From the NCBI GenBank assembly GCA_001542995.1, contig LFLA01000022.1, positions 28,587-92,586 of the forward strand: 64,000 nt of DNA, in the 5' to 3' direction. This DNA is from Nitrospina sp. LS_NOB. GTDB lineage: Bacteria > Nitrospinota > Nitrospinia > Nitrospinales > VA-1. Positions 7,931 to 17,343 of this stretch are shown here, one piece after another. Below the pieces are notes generated by a model. It did not search any database and was not told where the DNA came from. It saw nothing but the letters and a program-made list of their open reading frames with translations. A program made the translations under genes and the position numbers. How positions within the stretch are numbered: the stretch's first letter is position 1; each line of letters opens with the position of its first letter.

Positions 7931-8907
7931 TGAATAAAACCATTTCGGTAAAGTTTGTTGCAGGGGGTTTTCTCCTTCTAATTATTTTATTTTGCTCGGT
8001 CCCATTTTCCATCGCTGGTAAAATTTCAAATCCGGTTTCTGTCACCACCCGTATCACTCCTGACACTTTCACTCTTGGCGATATCGCGACTTATACCATT
8101 ACCGTCCAGCATGATCTGGACATCCACCCTACCGCTCCCGATATTGAACCGCCAAAGGGTCTGGAATTTATCGAGAAAGGAGAAAACCCACCTCAAGAAA
8201 TAAACGAACAAACCATCGATGAATACTGGTACAAATTTCGCATCGATGACGTTGGCAAATTGAGCCTCCCTTCCGTCCCGGTATCTTTTAACGCTCCAGA
8301 CCAAAAGGAAGCGGGAAAAAATATTCAGGGGACCATTCTGGCCCCTGAAGTGAACCTTGAAGTGCAGTCTCTTCTAAACGTACTGGGAAGCCAGGAAGGG
8401 ATTCACGATATCAAACCACTGGAGGACTATCCCCTACCCTGGATGAATTATTTTTGGATAGCTCTAGGAGCGCTCGCCCTTTTCGGATTGCTCTACTTCT
8501 TATGGCGCAAATGGAAGTCACGGCCCACCTCTTTGACCCTTCCTTCACCCACTTCAGCCTTGACGGCGGAACAGTTGGCTTTCAAAGAGCTTGAGGAACT
8601 CAAAAACAAAGGATGGCTTCAGCTTGGACGGATTCAAGATCATTTTTTTGAGTTGTCTGAAATCTTTCGCAGGTATCTGGAAAACCGTTACCAGTTTCCA
8701 GCGCGGGAATGGACCACGGAGGAAATCACGGCGCATTTTAAACATTTTCCCAGCCTCAGCGAAAACCTGAGGCTTCAGGCGCGGTCCATCCTGACTCAAA
8801 CAGACCGTGTCAAGTTTGCCAAGGTGGAACAAACGGAAGATGAGATGCAACCCATCATCAACTTTATCCGAGAGGCCCGACCCCCTGAAGCAGTAAACCA
8901 ACCATGA
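7927..8907 (+). CDS. BatD-like membrane protein (first of two)
   Basis: A 326-residue protein with a signal peptide or anchor (residues 4-26), an extracytoplasmic Ig-like beta domain (VTTRITPDTFTLGD...), a membrane segment at about residues 178-196 (YFWIALGALALFGLLYFLW) and a cytoplasmic helical tail (LKNKGWLQLGRIQDHFFELSEIFRRYLENRY). This resembles a short BatD or DUF4381-type protein. The tail motif with RRYLENRY and EWTTEEI recurs in the large BatD at 12596 (REYIGDKLN...AITAEEV), so the two are probably related. The start at 7927 overlaps the previous stop (ATGA); its stop overlaps batA likewise. Confidence 0.8.
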   Translation: MMNKTISVKFVAGGFLLLIILFCSVPFSIAGKISNPVSVTTRITPDTFTLGDIATYTITVQHDLDIHPTAPDIEPPKGLEFIEKGENPPQEINEQTIDEYWYKFRIDDVGKLSLPSVPVSFNAPDQKEAGKNIQGTILAPEVNLEVQSLLNVLGSQEGIHDIKPLEDYPLPWMNYFWIALGALALFGLLYFLWRKWKSRPTSLTLPSPTSALTAEQLAFKELEELKNKGWLQLGRIQDHFFELSEIFRRYLENRYQFPAREWTTEEITAHFKHFPSLSENLRLQARSILTQTDRVKFAKVEQTEDEMQPIINFIREARPPEAVNQP

Positions 8908-9902
8908 TTTTTTTCCAGTTTCAAAATCCCTGGCTATTGCTATTCCTGTTGGCACTGCCCCTGCTTGCCTTTCAAGTGAGCAGAGGCCACCGGGCAACCG
9001 TGCATTTTTCATCTCTCGTTACCCTGAAAGCCCTACGCCCATCCCGAATCGATCTGTATGCAGGACTGCCGTTTATAATCCGTTTTTTAGCGCTGGCGCT
9101 TTTGATCATCGCCCTGGCCCGGCCACAGGAAGGACATAAGAGCACGGAAATTCTTTCAGTCGGAGTCGATATCATGCTGGCCCTGGACACCTCAGGAAGT
9201 ATGCGGGCACTGGACTTCATAGAAGAGGAAGAACGCATCACCCGGCTCGCTGTGGTGAAAGGAGTGGTCTCCGAATTCATCGACAACCGGCCCAACGACC
9301 GCATAGGCATGGTGGTGTTCGGCGAGCAGGCCTACACGCAATGCCCGTTGACCCTCGATCAAGGCATCCTGCAATCATTTTTAAGCAAGCTGGAGATTGG
9401 CATGGCCGGAGACTCCACAGCCATTGGTTCGGCCATCGGTATCGCCGTGAAGCGGCTCAAGGATCTGGACTCCGAATCCAAAGTCATCATTCTATTGACC
9501 GATGGCAGGAACAATGCCGGGACACTGGCCCCGCTCCAAGCCGCCCAGACGGCCAAAACCTTCGGGATAAAAATCCACACCATTGGTGTCGGAACTAAAG
9601 GCAAGGCACCCTTTTTGGTCAACTCTATTTTCGGCCAACGCTATGTCTACCAGGAAGTGGATATCGATGAGACCACACTTCAGGAAATATCTAAAATTAC
9701 CGGCGGCCAATATTTCCGGGCCACCGATCTGGAGTCCCTGAAAAATATTTACAAGCAGATAGATGAAATGGAAAAGTCGGAAGTCAAAGTGATCGACCAT
9801 TCGGAGTACAAAGAACTGTTCCACTATTTTCTGGTGCCGGGACTGGCCCTACTTTTATTGGAAATCGGTCTTTCCAATACCCTTTTAAGAAGGATTCCTT
9901 AG
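8904..9902 (+). CDS. batA: BatA, vWA-domain membrane protein
   Basis: A 332-residue BatA protein: two N-terminal membrane segments (residues 8-23 and 55-72), a vWA domain whose metal site reads LALDTSGSM, with later TAIGSAIGIA and LLTDGRNN loops, and a C-terminal membrane segment. Bat proteins lie in the inner membrane with the vWA domain in the periplasm and have been linked to aerotolerance and envelope stress. The 4-base overlap with the upstream gene and 3-base gap to batB show tight coupling. All metal-site residues are intact. Confidence 0.93.
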   Translation: MIFFQFQNPWLLLFLLALPLLAFQVSRGHRATVHFSSLVTLKALRPSRIDLYAGLPFIIRFLALALLIIALARPQEGHKSTEILSVGVDIMLALDTSGSMRALDFIEEEERITRLAVVKGVVSEFIDNRPNDRIGMVVFGEQAYTQCPLTLDQGILQSFLSKLEIGMAGDSTAIGSAIGIAVKRLKDLDSESKVIILLTDGRNNAGTLAPLQAAQTAKTFGIKIHTIGVGTKGKAPFLVNSIFGQRYVYQEVDIDETTLQEISKITGGQYFRATDLESLKNIYKQIDEMEKSEVKVIDHSEYKELFHYFLVPGLALLLLEIGLSNTLLRRIP

Positions 9903-9905
9903 ATC

Positions 9906-10919
9906 ATGCGATTTGGCGCGCCCGGTTATTTTTATTTGTTGTGGAGCTTGATCCCGGTGATTTTTTTCATGGTGTGGGGCATGAGAAAGAAACACCAGCT
10001 CACGTTGAAGTTTTGCGGCAATCCTTTGCTACCGAAGTTGGTCCACCCCGGCGTGGAAAAACGACATCACAGTAAAACTGTCTTCATCGTTCTGGCTGTG
10101 CTTTTTATTATGCTTTCCCTCACTCAACCACGGTGGGGCTACCAATGGGAAGACCTGCATCAGCGCGGGGTCGATATCATCGTCGCTCTGGATGTTTCCA
10201 GCAGCATGCTGGCTGAAGACATTAAACCCAATCGCCTTGAGAGGGCCAAACGAAAAATCTCCGATCTTCTGGATATGCTGGAGGGAGACCGAATCGGACT
10301 GGTTGCTTTTGCCGGTACTTCATTCGTCCAGTGCCCGCTGACTCTCGACTATGGTGCCGCAAGAATATTTCTTTCCGCCATTGACACACAGTTGATTCCT
10401 GTGCAGGGAACCGCCATCGGCAATGCTATCCAGACTTCCGTCAAAGCGTTTCGCACTCAGGAGAAAAAATCCAAAGCCCTGATTTTGATCACTGACGGAG
10501 AAGATCAAACAGGAAAAGCCCACGCAGCCGCAAAATCGGCAGGCGAGCAAGGCGTAAAAATATATACCATTGGAATTGGTGGAAAAATAGGTGCCCCCCT
10601 GCCCGACCTTTCCGGCAATGGCGGATTCAGAAAAAATCAGCAGGGAGAAGTCATTCTCTCAAAACTTGACGAGACGACCCTTCAGCAGATCGCGCTGGAG
10701 ACGGGCGGAAGTTACGTCCGCTCCGTCACTGGGGACATCGATTTAAAAACCATTTATCAAGACCAGATCAAAAAGCATATCGAGAAAAAAGAATTGAAGT
10801 CAGAACGTCGCAAAATCTGGCAGGAGCGTTTTCAATGGTTCATTTTCGTAGCACTCATTTCCCTGGTCATCGAAACCTGTTTATCCGAAAGAAAACCGCT
10901 GGAAAAACCCAAAATTTAG
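9906..10919 (+). CDS. batB: BatB, vWA-domain membrane protein
   Basis: A 337-residue paralogue of BatA with the same membrane-vWA-membrane layout. The metal site is VALDVSSSM, followed by TAIGNAIQTS and LITDGEDQTG. BatA and BatB are thought to form a complex with the TPR proteins BatC and BatE. The canonical batC does not follow directly: a 149-base gap and a Bax-inhibitor-1 gene come between. Confidence 0.93.
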   Translation: MRFGAPGYFYLLWSLIPVIFFMVWGMRKKHQLTLKFCGNPLLPKLVHPGVEKRHHSKTVFIVLAVLFIMLSLTQPRWGYQWEDLHQRGVDIIVALDVSSSMLAEDIKPNRLERAKRKISDLLDMLEGDRIGLVAFAGTSFVQCPLTLDYGAARIFLSAIDTQLIPVQGTAIGNAIQTSVKAFRTQEKKSKALILITDGEDQTGKAHAAAKSAGEQGVKIYTIGIGGKIGAPLPDLSGNGGFRKNQQGEVILSKLDETTLQQIALETGGSYVRSVTGDIDLKTIYQDQIKKHIEKKELKSERRKIWQERFQWFIFVALISLVIETCLSERKPLEKPKI

Positions 10920-10986
10920 TCTGCATTCCCCATCTCAATTTTGGTAAAATGTATTTAGACTTATGAAAAGTTGGGGTTTAACCACC

Positions 10987-11015
10987 TTGACAAGCGGTAT
11001 ACGCGGTTTTATTTG
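10987..11015 (+). promoter_or_regulatory. Possible sigma70 promoter for BI-1 gene
   Basis: TTGACA at 10987-10992 is followed 17 bases later by TATTTG (11010-11015), in the only sizeable gap inside the bat cluster. The -10 match is moderate. It would give the BI-1 gene and the genes beyond it their own promoter. Confidence 0.4.
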
Positions 11016-11068
11016 ATACAAGAGCCGGCATAAACGGCTGCGTTTAATACATACGAAAGGAAAAAATA

Positions 11069-11770
11069 ATGGATAGTTCACCTAGAACCATGAGCATGGA
11101 TGCCGTTGCCGCAGAGCAACAGCGGTTCATGGTGCGTGTCTATAACTGGATGACTGCCGGACTGGCTATAACCGGCTTCATGGCTTTTTATATTTCCAGC
11201 AGCCCGGCAATAATGGATATCATTTTCGGCAATGCCATTATACCGATTGTCCTCATCATTGCACAGATAGGACTTGTTTTCTGGCTGGCGTCAAGAGTCA
11301 TGCAAATGAGTGCAAGCCAGGCGACCGGTGTTTTCATGCTCTATGCGGGCCTGACGGGTATCACTTTTTCCGCAATATTCGTGGTTTATACGGCGTCATC
11401 TATTACCTCCACATTTTTGGTCACAGCGGGCACCTTTGGCGCCATGAGCCTGTACGGTTATACGACCAAAAAGGACCTGACTTCTTGGGGAAGCTTTCTC
11501 TTTATGGGATTGATCGGAATCATCATTGCTTCGGTGGTGAATATGTTCATGCAAAGCTCCATGATGCACACAATCATCACTTATGCCGGAGTGCTGATCT
11601 TTGTCGGGCTGACTGCCTATGACACACAGAAGATCAAAGAGATGAATATTCTCGGCAATGAAGGCACCGATGAAGACACTAAAGAAGCCATATCAGGGGC
11701 ATTAACTCTATACTTGGACTTCATCAACCTGTTCCTTATGCTCCTCAGGCTTATGGGAGACAGAAGGTAA
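11069..11770 (+). CDS. Bax inhibitor-1 / YccA family membrane protein
   Basis: A 233-residue BI-1 family protein with seven predicted membrane segments and the family's C-terminal pattern ITYAGVLIFVGLTAYDTQKI...ALTLYLDFINLFLMLLRL. Members in bacteria include YccA, an FtsH modulator, and calcium-leak proteins related to BsYetJ; the conserved Asp of AYDTQ and of LDFIN that form the pH sensor in that group are present. It has an AAAGGA ribosome site and its own possible promoter, and sits between batB and batC. This is an unusual place for the gene and suggests a link to envelope stress. Confidence 0.92.
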   Translation: MDSSPRTMSMDAVAAEQQRFMVRVYNWMTAGLAITGFMAFYISSSPAIMDIIFGNAIIPIVLIIAQIGLVFWLASRVMQMSASQATGVFMLYAGLTGITFSAIFVVYTASSITSTFLVTAGTFGAMSLYGYTTKKDLTSWGSFLFMGLIGIIIASVVNMFMQSSMMHTIITYAGVLIFVGLTAYDTQKIKEMNILGNEGTDEDTKEAISGALTLYLDFINLFLMLLRLMGDRR

Positions 11771-11795
11771 GTTGGATCATTTCAATTTGGAAAGT

Positions 11796-11817
11796 TCCCG
11801 GCTCCCTCGAGCCGGGA
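11796..11817 (+). other. Perfect 9-bp hairpin between BI-1 and batC
   Basis: TCCCGGCTC (11796-11804) pairs perfectly with GAGCCGGGA (11809-11817) around a CCTC loop. No T run follows, so it is not a classical terminator; it may stabilise the upstream message or attenuate reading into batC. It also argues that this stretch is not coding and that batC starts at 11844. Confidence 0.55.
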
Positions 11818-11843
11818 GCACCCATTCTCCAGTTTCTAAAATT

Positions 11844-12593
11844 ATGGTTTGGAATCTTCCGGCCAAAAATCTTATCCCTGTCGTCTTTTTTCTCATTTGG
11901 TCCCTGCCCTTGACCGGTTTTGCCGAATCGGTAAATTCAAAAATGCGGGAGGGTATTTCCCAATATCACGAAGGGGAGTTTAAGGAATCCGTTAAAAATT
12001 TCTCTTCGGCGCGCGCCGGTCGCCCTGAAGATTCACGCATCGCCTATAACCTGGGCAACGCGCACTATAAGGAAGGGAAGTTTGAGGAAGCGCTCCAGGC
12101 CTACACCCAATCTACTTTGGACAAAAAGAACCCGGACATCAGGAAAAATTCGATCTACAACACCGGCAACACCATGGTGAAGTTGGGAAAACTGGAAGAA
12201 GCCGAATCGGCTTATAAAAAAGTTCTGGTGCTCGATCCCGGCGACATGGACGCCAAATACAATTTAGAATACGTCCGCCAGCAGTTAAAGGATAAAGAAA
12301 AGCAAAAACAGGATTCCCAGCAAGAAGATGACCCTTCTGAAAAAGAACAAGCCGAAAACCAGCAACCGAAAAATGAAAACGGCGAGCAGGAAGGGGATCA
12401 GCCTCCCCCGCCTGACAATGCCGATTCTGAGAGCAAGGAAAATTCCGACCAACCCGGGAAGTCCGCAATGGAAGCAGAAATCTCTGAGGAAGAAGCCGAA
12501 CGGATATTGGAAGGACTCACCGAAGATTTAAAAAACATCAGCCGCATGCAGGCCAGAAAAATGAAGTCCGAATATCAGGGAAACGACTGGTAA
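11844..12593 (+). CDS. batC: BatC, TPR protein
   Basis: A 249-residue exported TPR protein. After a signal peptide (LIPVVFFLIWSLPLTGFAES) come three to four TPR units (YHEGEFKESVKNFSSA, YNLGNAHYKEGKFEEALQAY, YNTGNTMVKLGKLEEAESAY). A low-complexity charged linker follows (QEDDPSEKEQ...), then a short helical tail ending in MKSEYQGNDW. This layout matches BatC. An upstream TTG at 11772 would add 24 residues over a hairpin, so the ATG directly before the signal peptide is preferred although its ribosome site is poor. batD starts two bases after the stop. Confidence 0.85.
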   Translation: MVWNLPAKNLIPVVFFLIWSLPLTGFAESVNSKMREGISQYHEGEFKESVKNFSSARAGRPEDSRIAYNLGNAHYKEGKFEEALQAYTQSTLDKKNPDIRKNSIYNTGNTMVKLGKLEEAESAYKKVLVLDPGDMDAKYNLEYVRQQLKDKEKQKQDSQQEDDPSEKEQAENQQPKNENGEQEGDQPPPPDNADSESKENSDQPGKSAMEAEISEEEAERILEGLTEDLKNISRMQARKMKSEYQGNDW

Positions 12594-12595
12594 AA

Positions 12596-14380
12596 ATGAA
12601 AATATTTTCAGGCGTGTTTAAAAAAGTCGCGTTGTTCACCCTTTTCTTGATTCCCATGCTCAGCACCCTGAGCTTTGGCCAGAATATCTCCGTCACAGCA
12701 ACGGTCGACAAGAACCGTTTGACTCTGGAAGACGTCCTGCAGCTTTCCATAGTCATTCAGGGAACCCAGAACACGCCTCCTCCCGAACTGCCGTCTTTGC
12801 CGGATTTCAGGATTACTTCGGCAGGCACATCTTCCTCCACTCAGTACATCAATACCCAGCGAAGTGTTTCCATCACCTATAATTACCGGCTGACTCCCAT
12901 GAACACCGGGACTATCGTAATCGGTTCGGCACGGGTGCGGGCAAACGGAAAAACTTACTCCACCCAACCCATAACGATTGAAGTTCTAAAACCGTCCAAG
13001 CGTCAATCTGCTGAAAGCAAAGCCGCGTTTGCTGAAGCCACTCTGTCGAGCAAGAAAGCCTATATTGGAGAACAACTGGTCTATACTTTCCGATTATTTC
13101 ATCGAGTTGAAGCCAAAAATCTGGATTTAAAACTGCCCTTTGATAAGATCTGGTTCGATAAGGAAGAACTTGGAGAACCCAACGCATATATCAAAGTCGT
13201 GAACGGACTTCAATATCATGTGCAAGAACTATCAATAGCCCTCTTCCCTCTAAAAAAAGGAAGACTAAAAATTCCAGCCGCAATTATTGAACTGGATCTT
13301 TTGCACAAGACACAAAACCGCTCAAGACAGGACCCTTTCAGCCGTTTTTTTGGCCGGCGTACTCAGGCCGAGCATAAGATTCTGCGATCGCAACCTATTT
13401 CGATTGAGGTTCTGCCTCTGCCCGATGGAGCACCAAAAGGATTTAAAAATTTAATCGGACAATTCAGGATTTCAGCAGAAGTTGGGAAAAGGGACCTTGA
13501 AGTCGGGGACACCACCACTCTGACGGTGACCGTTTCAGGACAAGGAAATGTCCGGGATATATCCTTTGAGGAACCGGATTTAAGAAATTATTTTAAAATA
13601 TATCCGGACAAACCCGAATTCAGCCAAACCGTTCAGAACAACCAGATCAGGGGAGAAAAGGTTTTTAAGTTTGCTCTGGTACCTCTCGAAGCAGGAAACA
13701 GAACCCTGCCAAAATTTTCCATGGCCTATTTTGATTCAGCAAACGCCCAATACCGTATCACCGAAACCCGACCTATTTCTTTAACCATAAGACCCTCTTC
13801 CATAAAAGAAGAACTCAATCTGGTTCAGTCCGGACAACAAAATCTACCTATGGTCAAACCTGAAATTGAAACTCTTGGCACAGATATCTTGCCCATCTAC
13901 ACCGAACTGGATAAATTTCAAAATAACGGTTCTTACTCTTCCGCATTCATTGCAGCCGGTTTTGGGTCGCCGGTGGTTCTTTTCATCATTTCAGCGTTCT
14001 TGATAAAACGACAGAATCGGATGAAGTATGACATGGCTTTTTATCGGCGTCGCAATGCCTATAAAAACGCCAGCCAGCGCTTAAAACAAATATCGGAGCA
14101 TTCCGATCTTTCCGCTCCCAAAGAATTTGCCCGCGAGCTATCAGAAATTCTGCGGGAATACATCGGCGACAAGTTGAACCTGCAGGGCAAAGCCATCACC
14201 GCTGAGGAAGTGGAGGCTCGCCTGAAAGAATCGCATTACGAACCCGGGCAGGCTGAAGGCACGCGAAGGCTTCTTGAAAAATGCGAGACCCTGCAATATG
14301 CCCCCATGACCCGTGGCAGCACAAAGGAACTACTCGGCGAATCTGAAAAGATGATCAAAGTGTTGGAGAAGCAATCATGA
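12596..14380 (+). CDS. batD: BatD, oxygen-tolerance membrane protein
   Basis: A 594-residue BatD protein: signal peptide (residues 1-29), several Ig-like beta domains beginning SVTATVDKNRLTLEDVL (the family's opening), a membrane segment at about residues 452-472 and a cytoplasmic helical tail with FARELSEILREYIGDKLN. BatD is a periplasmic partner of the BatA/BatB vWA complex. Its stop overlaps the batE start by four bases (ATGA). It is the second BatD-like gene in the operon, after the shorter one at 7927. Confidence 0.92.
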   Translation: MKIFSGVFKKVALFTLFLIPMLSTLSFGQNISVTATVDKNRLTLEDVLQLSIVIQGTQNTPPPELPSLPDFRITSAGTSSSTQYINTQRSVSITYNYRLTPMNTGTIVIGSARVRANGKTYSTQPITIEVLKPSKRQSAESKAAFAEATLSSKKAYIGEQLVYTFRLFHRVEAKNLDLKLPFDKIWFDKEELGEPNAYIKVVNGLQYHVQELSIALFPLKKGRLKIPAAIIELDLLHKTQNRSRQDPFSRFFGRRTQAEHKILRSQPISIEVLPLPDGAPKGFKNLIGQFRISAEVGKRDLEVGDTTTLTVTVSGQGNVRDISFEEPDLRNYFKIYPDKPEFSQTVQNNQIRGEKVFKFALVPLEAGNRTLPKFSMAYFDSANAQYRITETRPISLTIRPSSIKEELNLVQSGQQNLPMVKPEIETLGTDILPIYTELDKFQNNGSYSSAFIAAGFGSPVVLFIISAFLIKRQNRMKYDMAFYRRRNAYKNASQRLKQISEHSDLSAPKEFARELSEILREYIGDKLNLQGKAITAEEVEARLKESHYEPGQAEGTRRLLEKCETLQYAPMTRGSTKELLGESEKMIKVLEKQS

Positions 14381-15120
14381 AACACGCTTTAGCGTTCTTT
14401 TTATTTCTTGTGCTGACGCTCTCTACCAGCCTGCCGACAGAAGCCTCTGACTATTTAAATGAGATCGTTCGCGCCAACGGCTTGTACGCTGAAAAGCATT
14501 ATGCCGAGTCTGCCCAGGCTTACGAATCTTTAATCGATAAAGGGGTGCAGAATGGATATCTGTATTACAACCTGGGGAATGCTTATATCAGGATGGGAAA
14601 AACAGGGCCTGCGGTTTTAAATTATGTCCGTGCCCTAAAATGGATTCCGCGAGATGAAAACCTGGAAGCCAATTTAAAATTTGCCATTCAACAAACCCGG
14701 GACAAAATAGAGCTCCCGCCTCCCGGAACGCTGAATGTCCTGCTGTTCTGGGTCCACGATTTAAATTTTCACGAACTGGTTGTTTTTACCATAGGCTTGA
14801 ATATCATTTTTTGGGTCAACCTGGCCCTGTGGATGTATTTTCCTTTCCTGAAAGTCGTTCGCAACGCCCTGCTATGTTTTCTTTTCCTGTCATTTGTTTC
14901 AATTGGAGTTAAAATTAAGAATGAATCCGATTTGAAACTGGGAGTGGTTCTGGCTGAAAATGTCGAAGTGAAGTCCGGGCGCGCTGGAGATGCGGTTACT
15001 CTATTTCAGTTACACGAAGGTGCCTTGGTTACCGTCACCGGCAAACATGACAACTGGCTGGAAATTCGTCTCAACGATGAACAAAAAGGCTGGGTTCCGC
15101 AAAACTCCCTGGGAACCTGA
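14377..15120 (+). CDS. batE: BatE, TPR and SH3 membrane protein
   Basis: A 247-residue BatE protein: signal peptide, TPR units (ANGLYAEKHYAESAQAYESL; YLYYNLGNAYIRMGKTGPAV), two adjacent membrane segments at about residues 133-178, then a C-terminal bacterial SH3 domain (VVLAENVEVKSGRAGDAVTLFQLHEGALVTV...GWVPQNSLGT). The SH3 part suggests contact with peptidoglycan or a peptide partner. Coupled to batD by ATGA; the molybdopterin gene starts 21 bases later, so the transcript may continue. Confidence 0.9.
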   Translation: MKHALAFFLFLVLTLSTSLPTEASDYLNEIVRANGLYAEKHYAESAQAYESLIDKGVQNGYLYYNLGNAYIRMGKTGPAVLNYVRALKWIPRDENLEANLKFAIQQTRDKIELPPPGTLNVLLFWVHDLNFHELVVFTIGLNIIFWVNLALWMYFPFLKVVRNALLCFLFLSFVSIGVKIKNESDLKLGVVLAENVEVKSGRAGDAVTLFQLHEGALVTVTGKHDNWLEIRLNDEQKGWVPQNSLGT

Positions 15121-15141
15121 ACCCACCACGGAGCAGAAGCC

Positions 15142-17343
15142 ATGAGGGTTAAATTACCCCGCAGTGCAGGTGGCTGGGGCACCATTCGCTATTCGCTTAA
15201 AATGGCGCTTCGGGCCGGCGGATTGTGGCCCATGCTTAAGGCGCTATCTTCCCGCAATAACTGCAAAAGTTGTGCGTTAGGAATGGGTGGACAAAAAGGC
15301 GGGATGCGTGATGAAAAGGGCCACTTTCCCGCTGTGTGCAACAAGTCTTTCATGGCCCAGGCCTCGGACATGCAAGGGGCCGTGCCGGAAGATTTTTTCA
15401 ATCAACACGATATAGTCACCCTTTCGAAATGGTCTCCCCGCGAACTGGAATTGAGCGGACGTTTGACCCAACCCGTTCTCTGTGAAGCTGACGATTACCA
15501 ATACCGTTCCATAACCTGGTCGGAAGCCTTTGACCGGGTGGTCGATAAACTCAAGGAAACATCCGCCGATCGGTCATTCTTTTATGCCAGCGGGCGTTCC
15601 TCCAATGAAGCGGGTTTTCTCCTGCAACTTTTTGCCAGACTCTATGGTACCAACAACATTAATAACTGCTCGTACTATTGCCATCAAGCTTCGGGGGTTG
15701 GACTTAACCAAAGTCTTGGAACCAGCACCGCTACCGTTGAGCTTGACGATCTTGATCACGCCGACCTGATTTTTCTGATTGGAGCCAACCCCGCCTCCAA
15801 CCACCCGCGCTTCATGCGTATTCTCATGGATGTTCGCCGACGTGGCGGACAAGTGATCGTGGTCAACCCGGCTAGAGAACGCGGACTGGAAAATTTCAGT
15901 GTCCCGTCAGATATACGGAGCCTGTTGTTCGGTTCAGAAATTGCCAGCCTCTACCTGCAACCCCATATAGGCGGAGACATAGCGCTTTTCAAGGGCATTG
16001 CTAAAGCTCTGCTGGAGTTGAATCCCGGATCACTGGACCAAAACTTTATCAGCAGCCATACGCGAGGCTTTGCCGCAGTTGAAGAGGAACTCAAAACAGA
16101 ATCATGGGAGACTTTGGAGTCCGCTTGTGGAATTTCACGTGAAGACATAGAAAAAACTGCCGATATTTATTCCAAAAGCGAAAACACCGTGTTTACCTGG
16201 GCAATGGGAATCACCCACCATGCATTTGGAGTGAACAATGTCCAGGCTATCGTCAACCTCGCACTCATGCGGGGAATGGTGGGCAAAAAACATGCCGGAC
16301 TCCTGCCCTTGAGGGGGCACAGCAATGTGCAGGGAATTGGCTCTATAGGTTTTACTCCGCAGCTAAAACAGGCCGTGCTGGACAACCTGGAATCCAGGTA
16401 TCCGGTGACCCTGCCCACAGAGCCGGGTCTCGACACCCTGGCGTGTTTGGAAGCCGCCAACAACAGAGAATTTGATTTTGCCTGGTGTCTGGGAGGCAAT
16501 TTGTATGGTTCCAATCCGGATTCCCAGTTCGCCCAGACGGCTCTTGCCAAAATTGGTTTCAGTCTTTTTCTTAATACCACCTTGAATCAGGGGCATTTTC
16601 TCGGGTGCGGCCGAACCAGTCTCATTCTTCCCGTCCTGGCCAGAGATGAAGAACCGGAACCGACAACACAAGAAAGTATGTTTAGTTATATAAGGCTCAG
16701 TGACGGAGGCCTAAATCGTTATTCGGGACCCAGGAGCGAGGTGAAAATAATAGCGGAAATAGCTCGGCGGGTTCTGGGAGATTCCCCGCTGCCGTGGCAA
16801 TCTTTAAGCAAAACGGGGAACATCCGGGAAGTCATCAGCGCCGTCGTTCCAGGCTTCGAACCCTTGAAAAATATTGACCAGACAGGAAAGGAATTCCATA
16901 TTAATGGAAGAATCCTCCATACTCCGAAGTTTCCTCTGCCTGATGGCAAAGCCTGTTTTAAAGTCTGCCCTATTCCTGCCGTCAGGGGAAACGAGGAAAG
17001 TAAGGAAAACAGCTTTATTTTAATGACCGTTCGCTCAGAAGGACAATTCAACACCGTGGTTTATGAGACAGAAGACCGATATCGTGGAGTCTCGTCCCGC
17101 AATGTTGTTTTAATGAACGAAGAGGACATAAAAAGAATTGGATTGAACCAAGGCGACTCGGTAACAGTAAAAAATGATACAGGGATTATGACCGGGCAAA
17201 AATTACTGGCTTATCCCATCAAACCGGGAAACATTATGATGTACTATCCTGAAAGCAACATTCTGGTACCGCGCCAATCTGACCCTCAATCGAAAACCCC
17301 TTCGTTCAAATCTATCGAAGTATTTTTGGAAAAACAGTTATGA
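15142..17343 (+). CDS. FdhF/YdeP-family molybdopterin oxidoreductase
   Basis: A 733-residue molybdopterin oxidoreductase of the FdhF/YdeP (oxidoreductase alpha subunit) type. N-terminal Cys41, Cys44 and Cys66 occur in a reduced metal motif rather than the four-Cys cluster of true formate dehydrogenases. CSYYCHQASG at about residue 180 is the family's molybdenum-ligand region, ANPASNHPRF is in the cofactor fold, and a C-terminal molybdopterin-binding barrel contains RYRGVSSRNVVLMNEEDIKRIG. There is no twin-arginine signal, so it is cytoplasmic. The substrate is unknown; YdeP relatives are tied to acid resistance. It follows batE by 21 bases and its stop overlaps the next start (ATGA at 17340), so it is part of the same transcription unit. 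Confidence 0.88.
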   Translation: MRVKLPRSAGGWGTIRYSLKMALRAGGLWPMLKALSSRNNCKSCALGMGGQKGGMRDEKGHFPAVCNKSFMAQASDMQGAVPEDFFNQHDIVTLSKWSPRELELSGRLTQPVLCEADDYQYRSITWSEAFDRVVDKLKETSADRSFFYASGRSSNEAGFLLQLFARLYGTNNINNCSYYCHQASGVGLNQSLGTSTATVELDDLDHADLIFLIGANPASNHPRFMRILMDVRRRGGQVIVVNPARERGLENFSVPSDIRSLLFGSEIASLYLQPHIGGDIALFKGIAKALLELNPGSLDQNFISSHTRGFAAVEEELKTESWETLESACGISREDIEKTADIYSKSENTVFTWAMGITHHAFGVNNVQAIVNLALMRGMVGKKHAGLLPLRGHSNVQGIGSIGFTPQLKQAVLDNLESRYPVTLPTEPGLDTLACLEAANNREFDFAWCLGGNLYGSNPDSQFAQTALAKIGFSLFLNTTLNQGHFLGCGRTSLILPVLARDEEPEPTTQESMFSYIRLSDGGLNRYSGPRSEVKIIAEIARRVLGDSPLPWQSLSKTGNIREVISAVVPGFEPLKNIDQTGKEFHINGRILHTPKFPLPDGKACFKVCPIPAVRGNEESKENSFILMTVRSEGQFNTVVYETEDRYRGVSSRNVVLMNEEDIKRIGLNQGDSVTVKNDTGIMTGQKLLAYPIKPGNIMMYYPESNILVPRQSDPQSKTPSFKSIEVFLEKQL

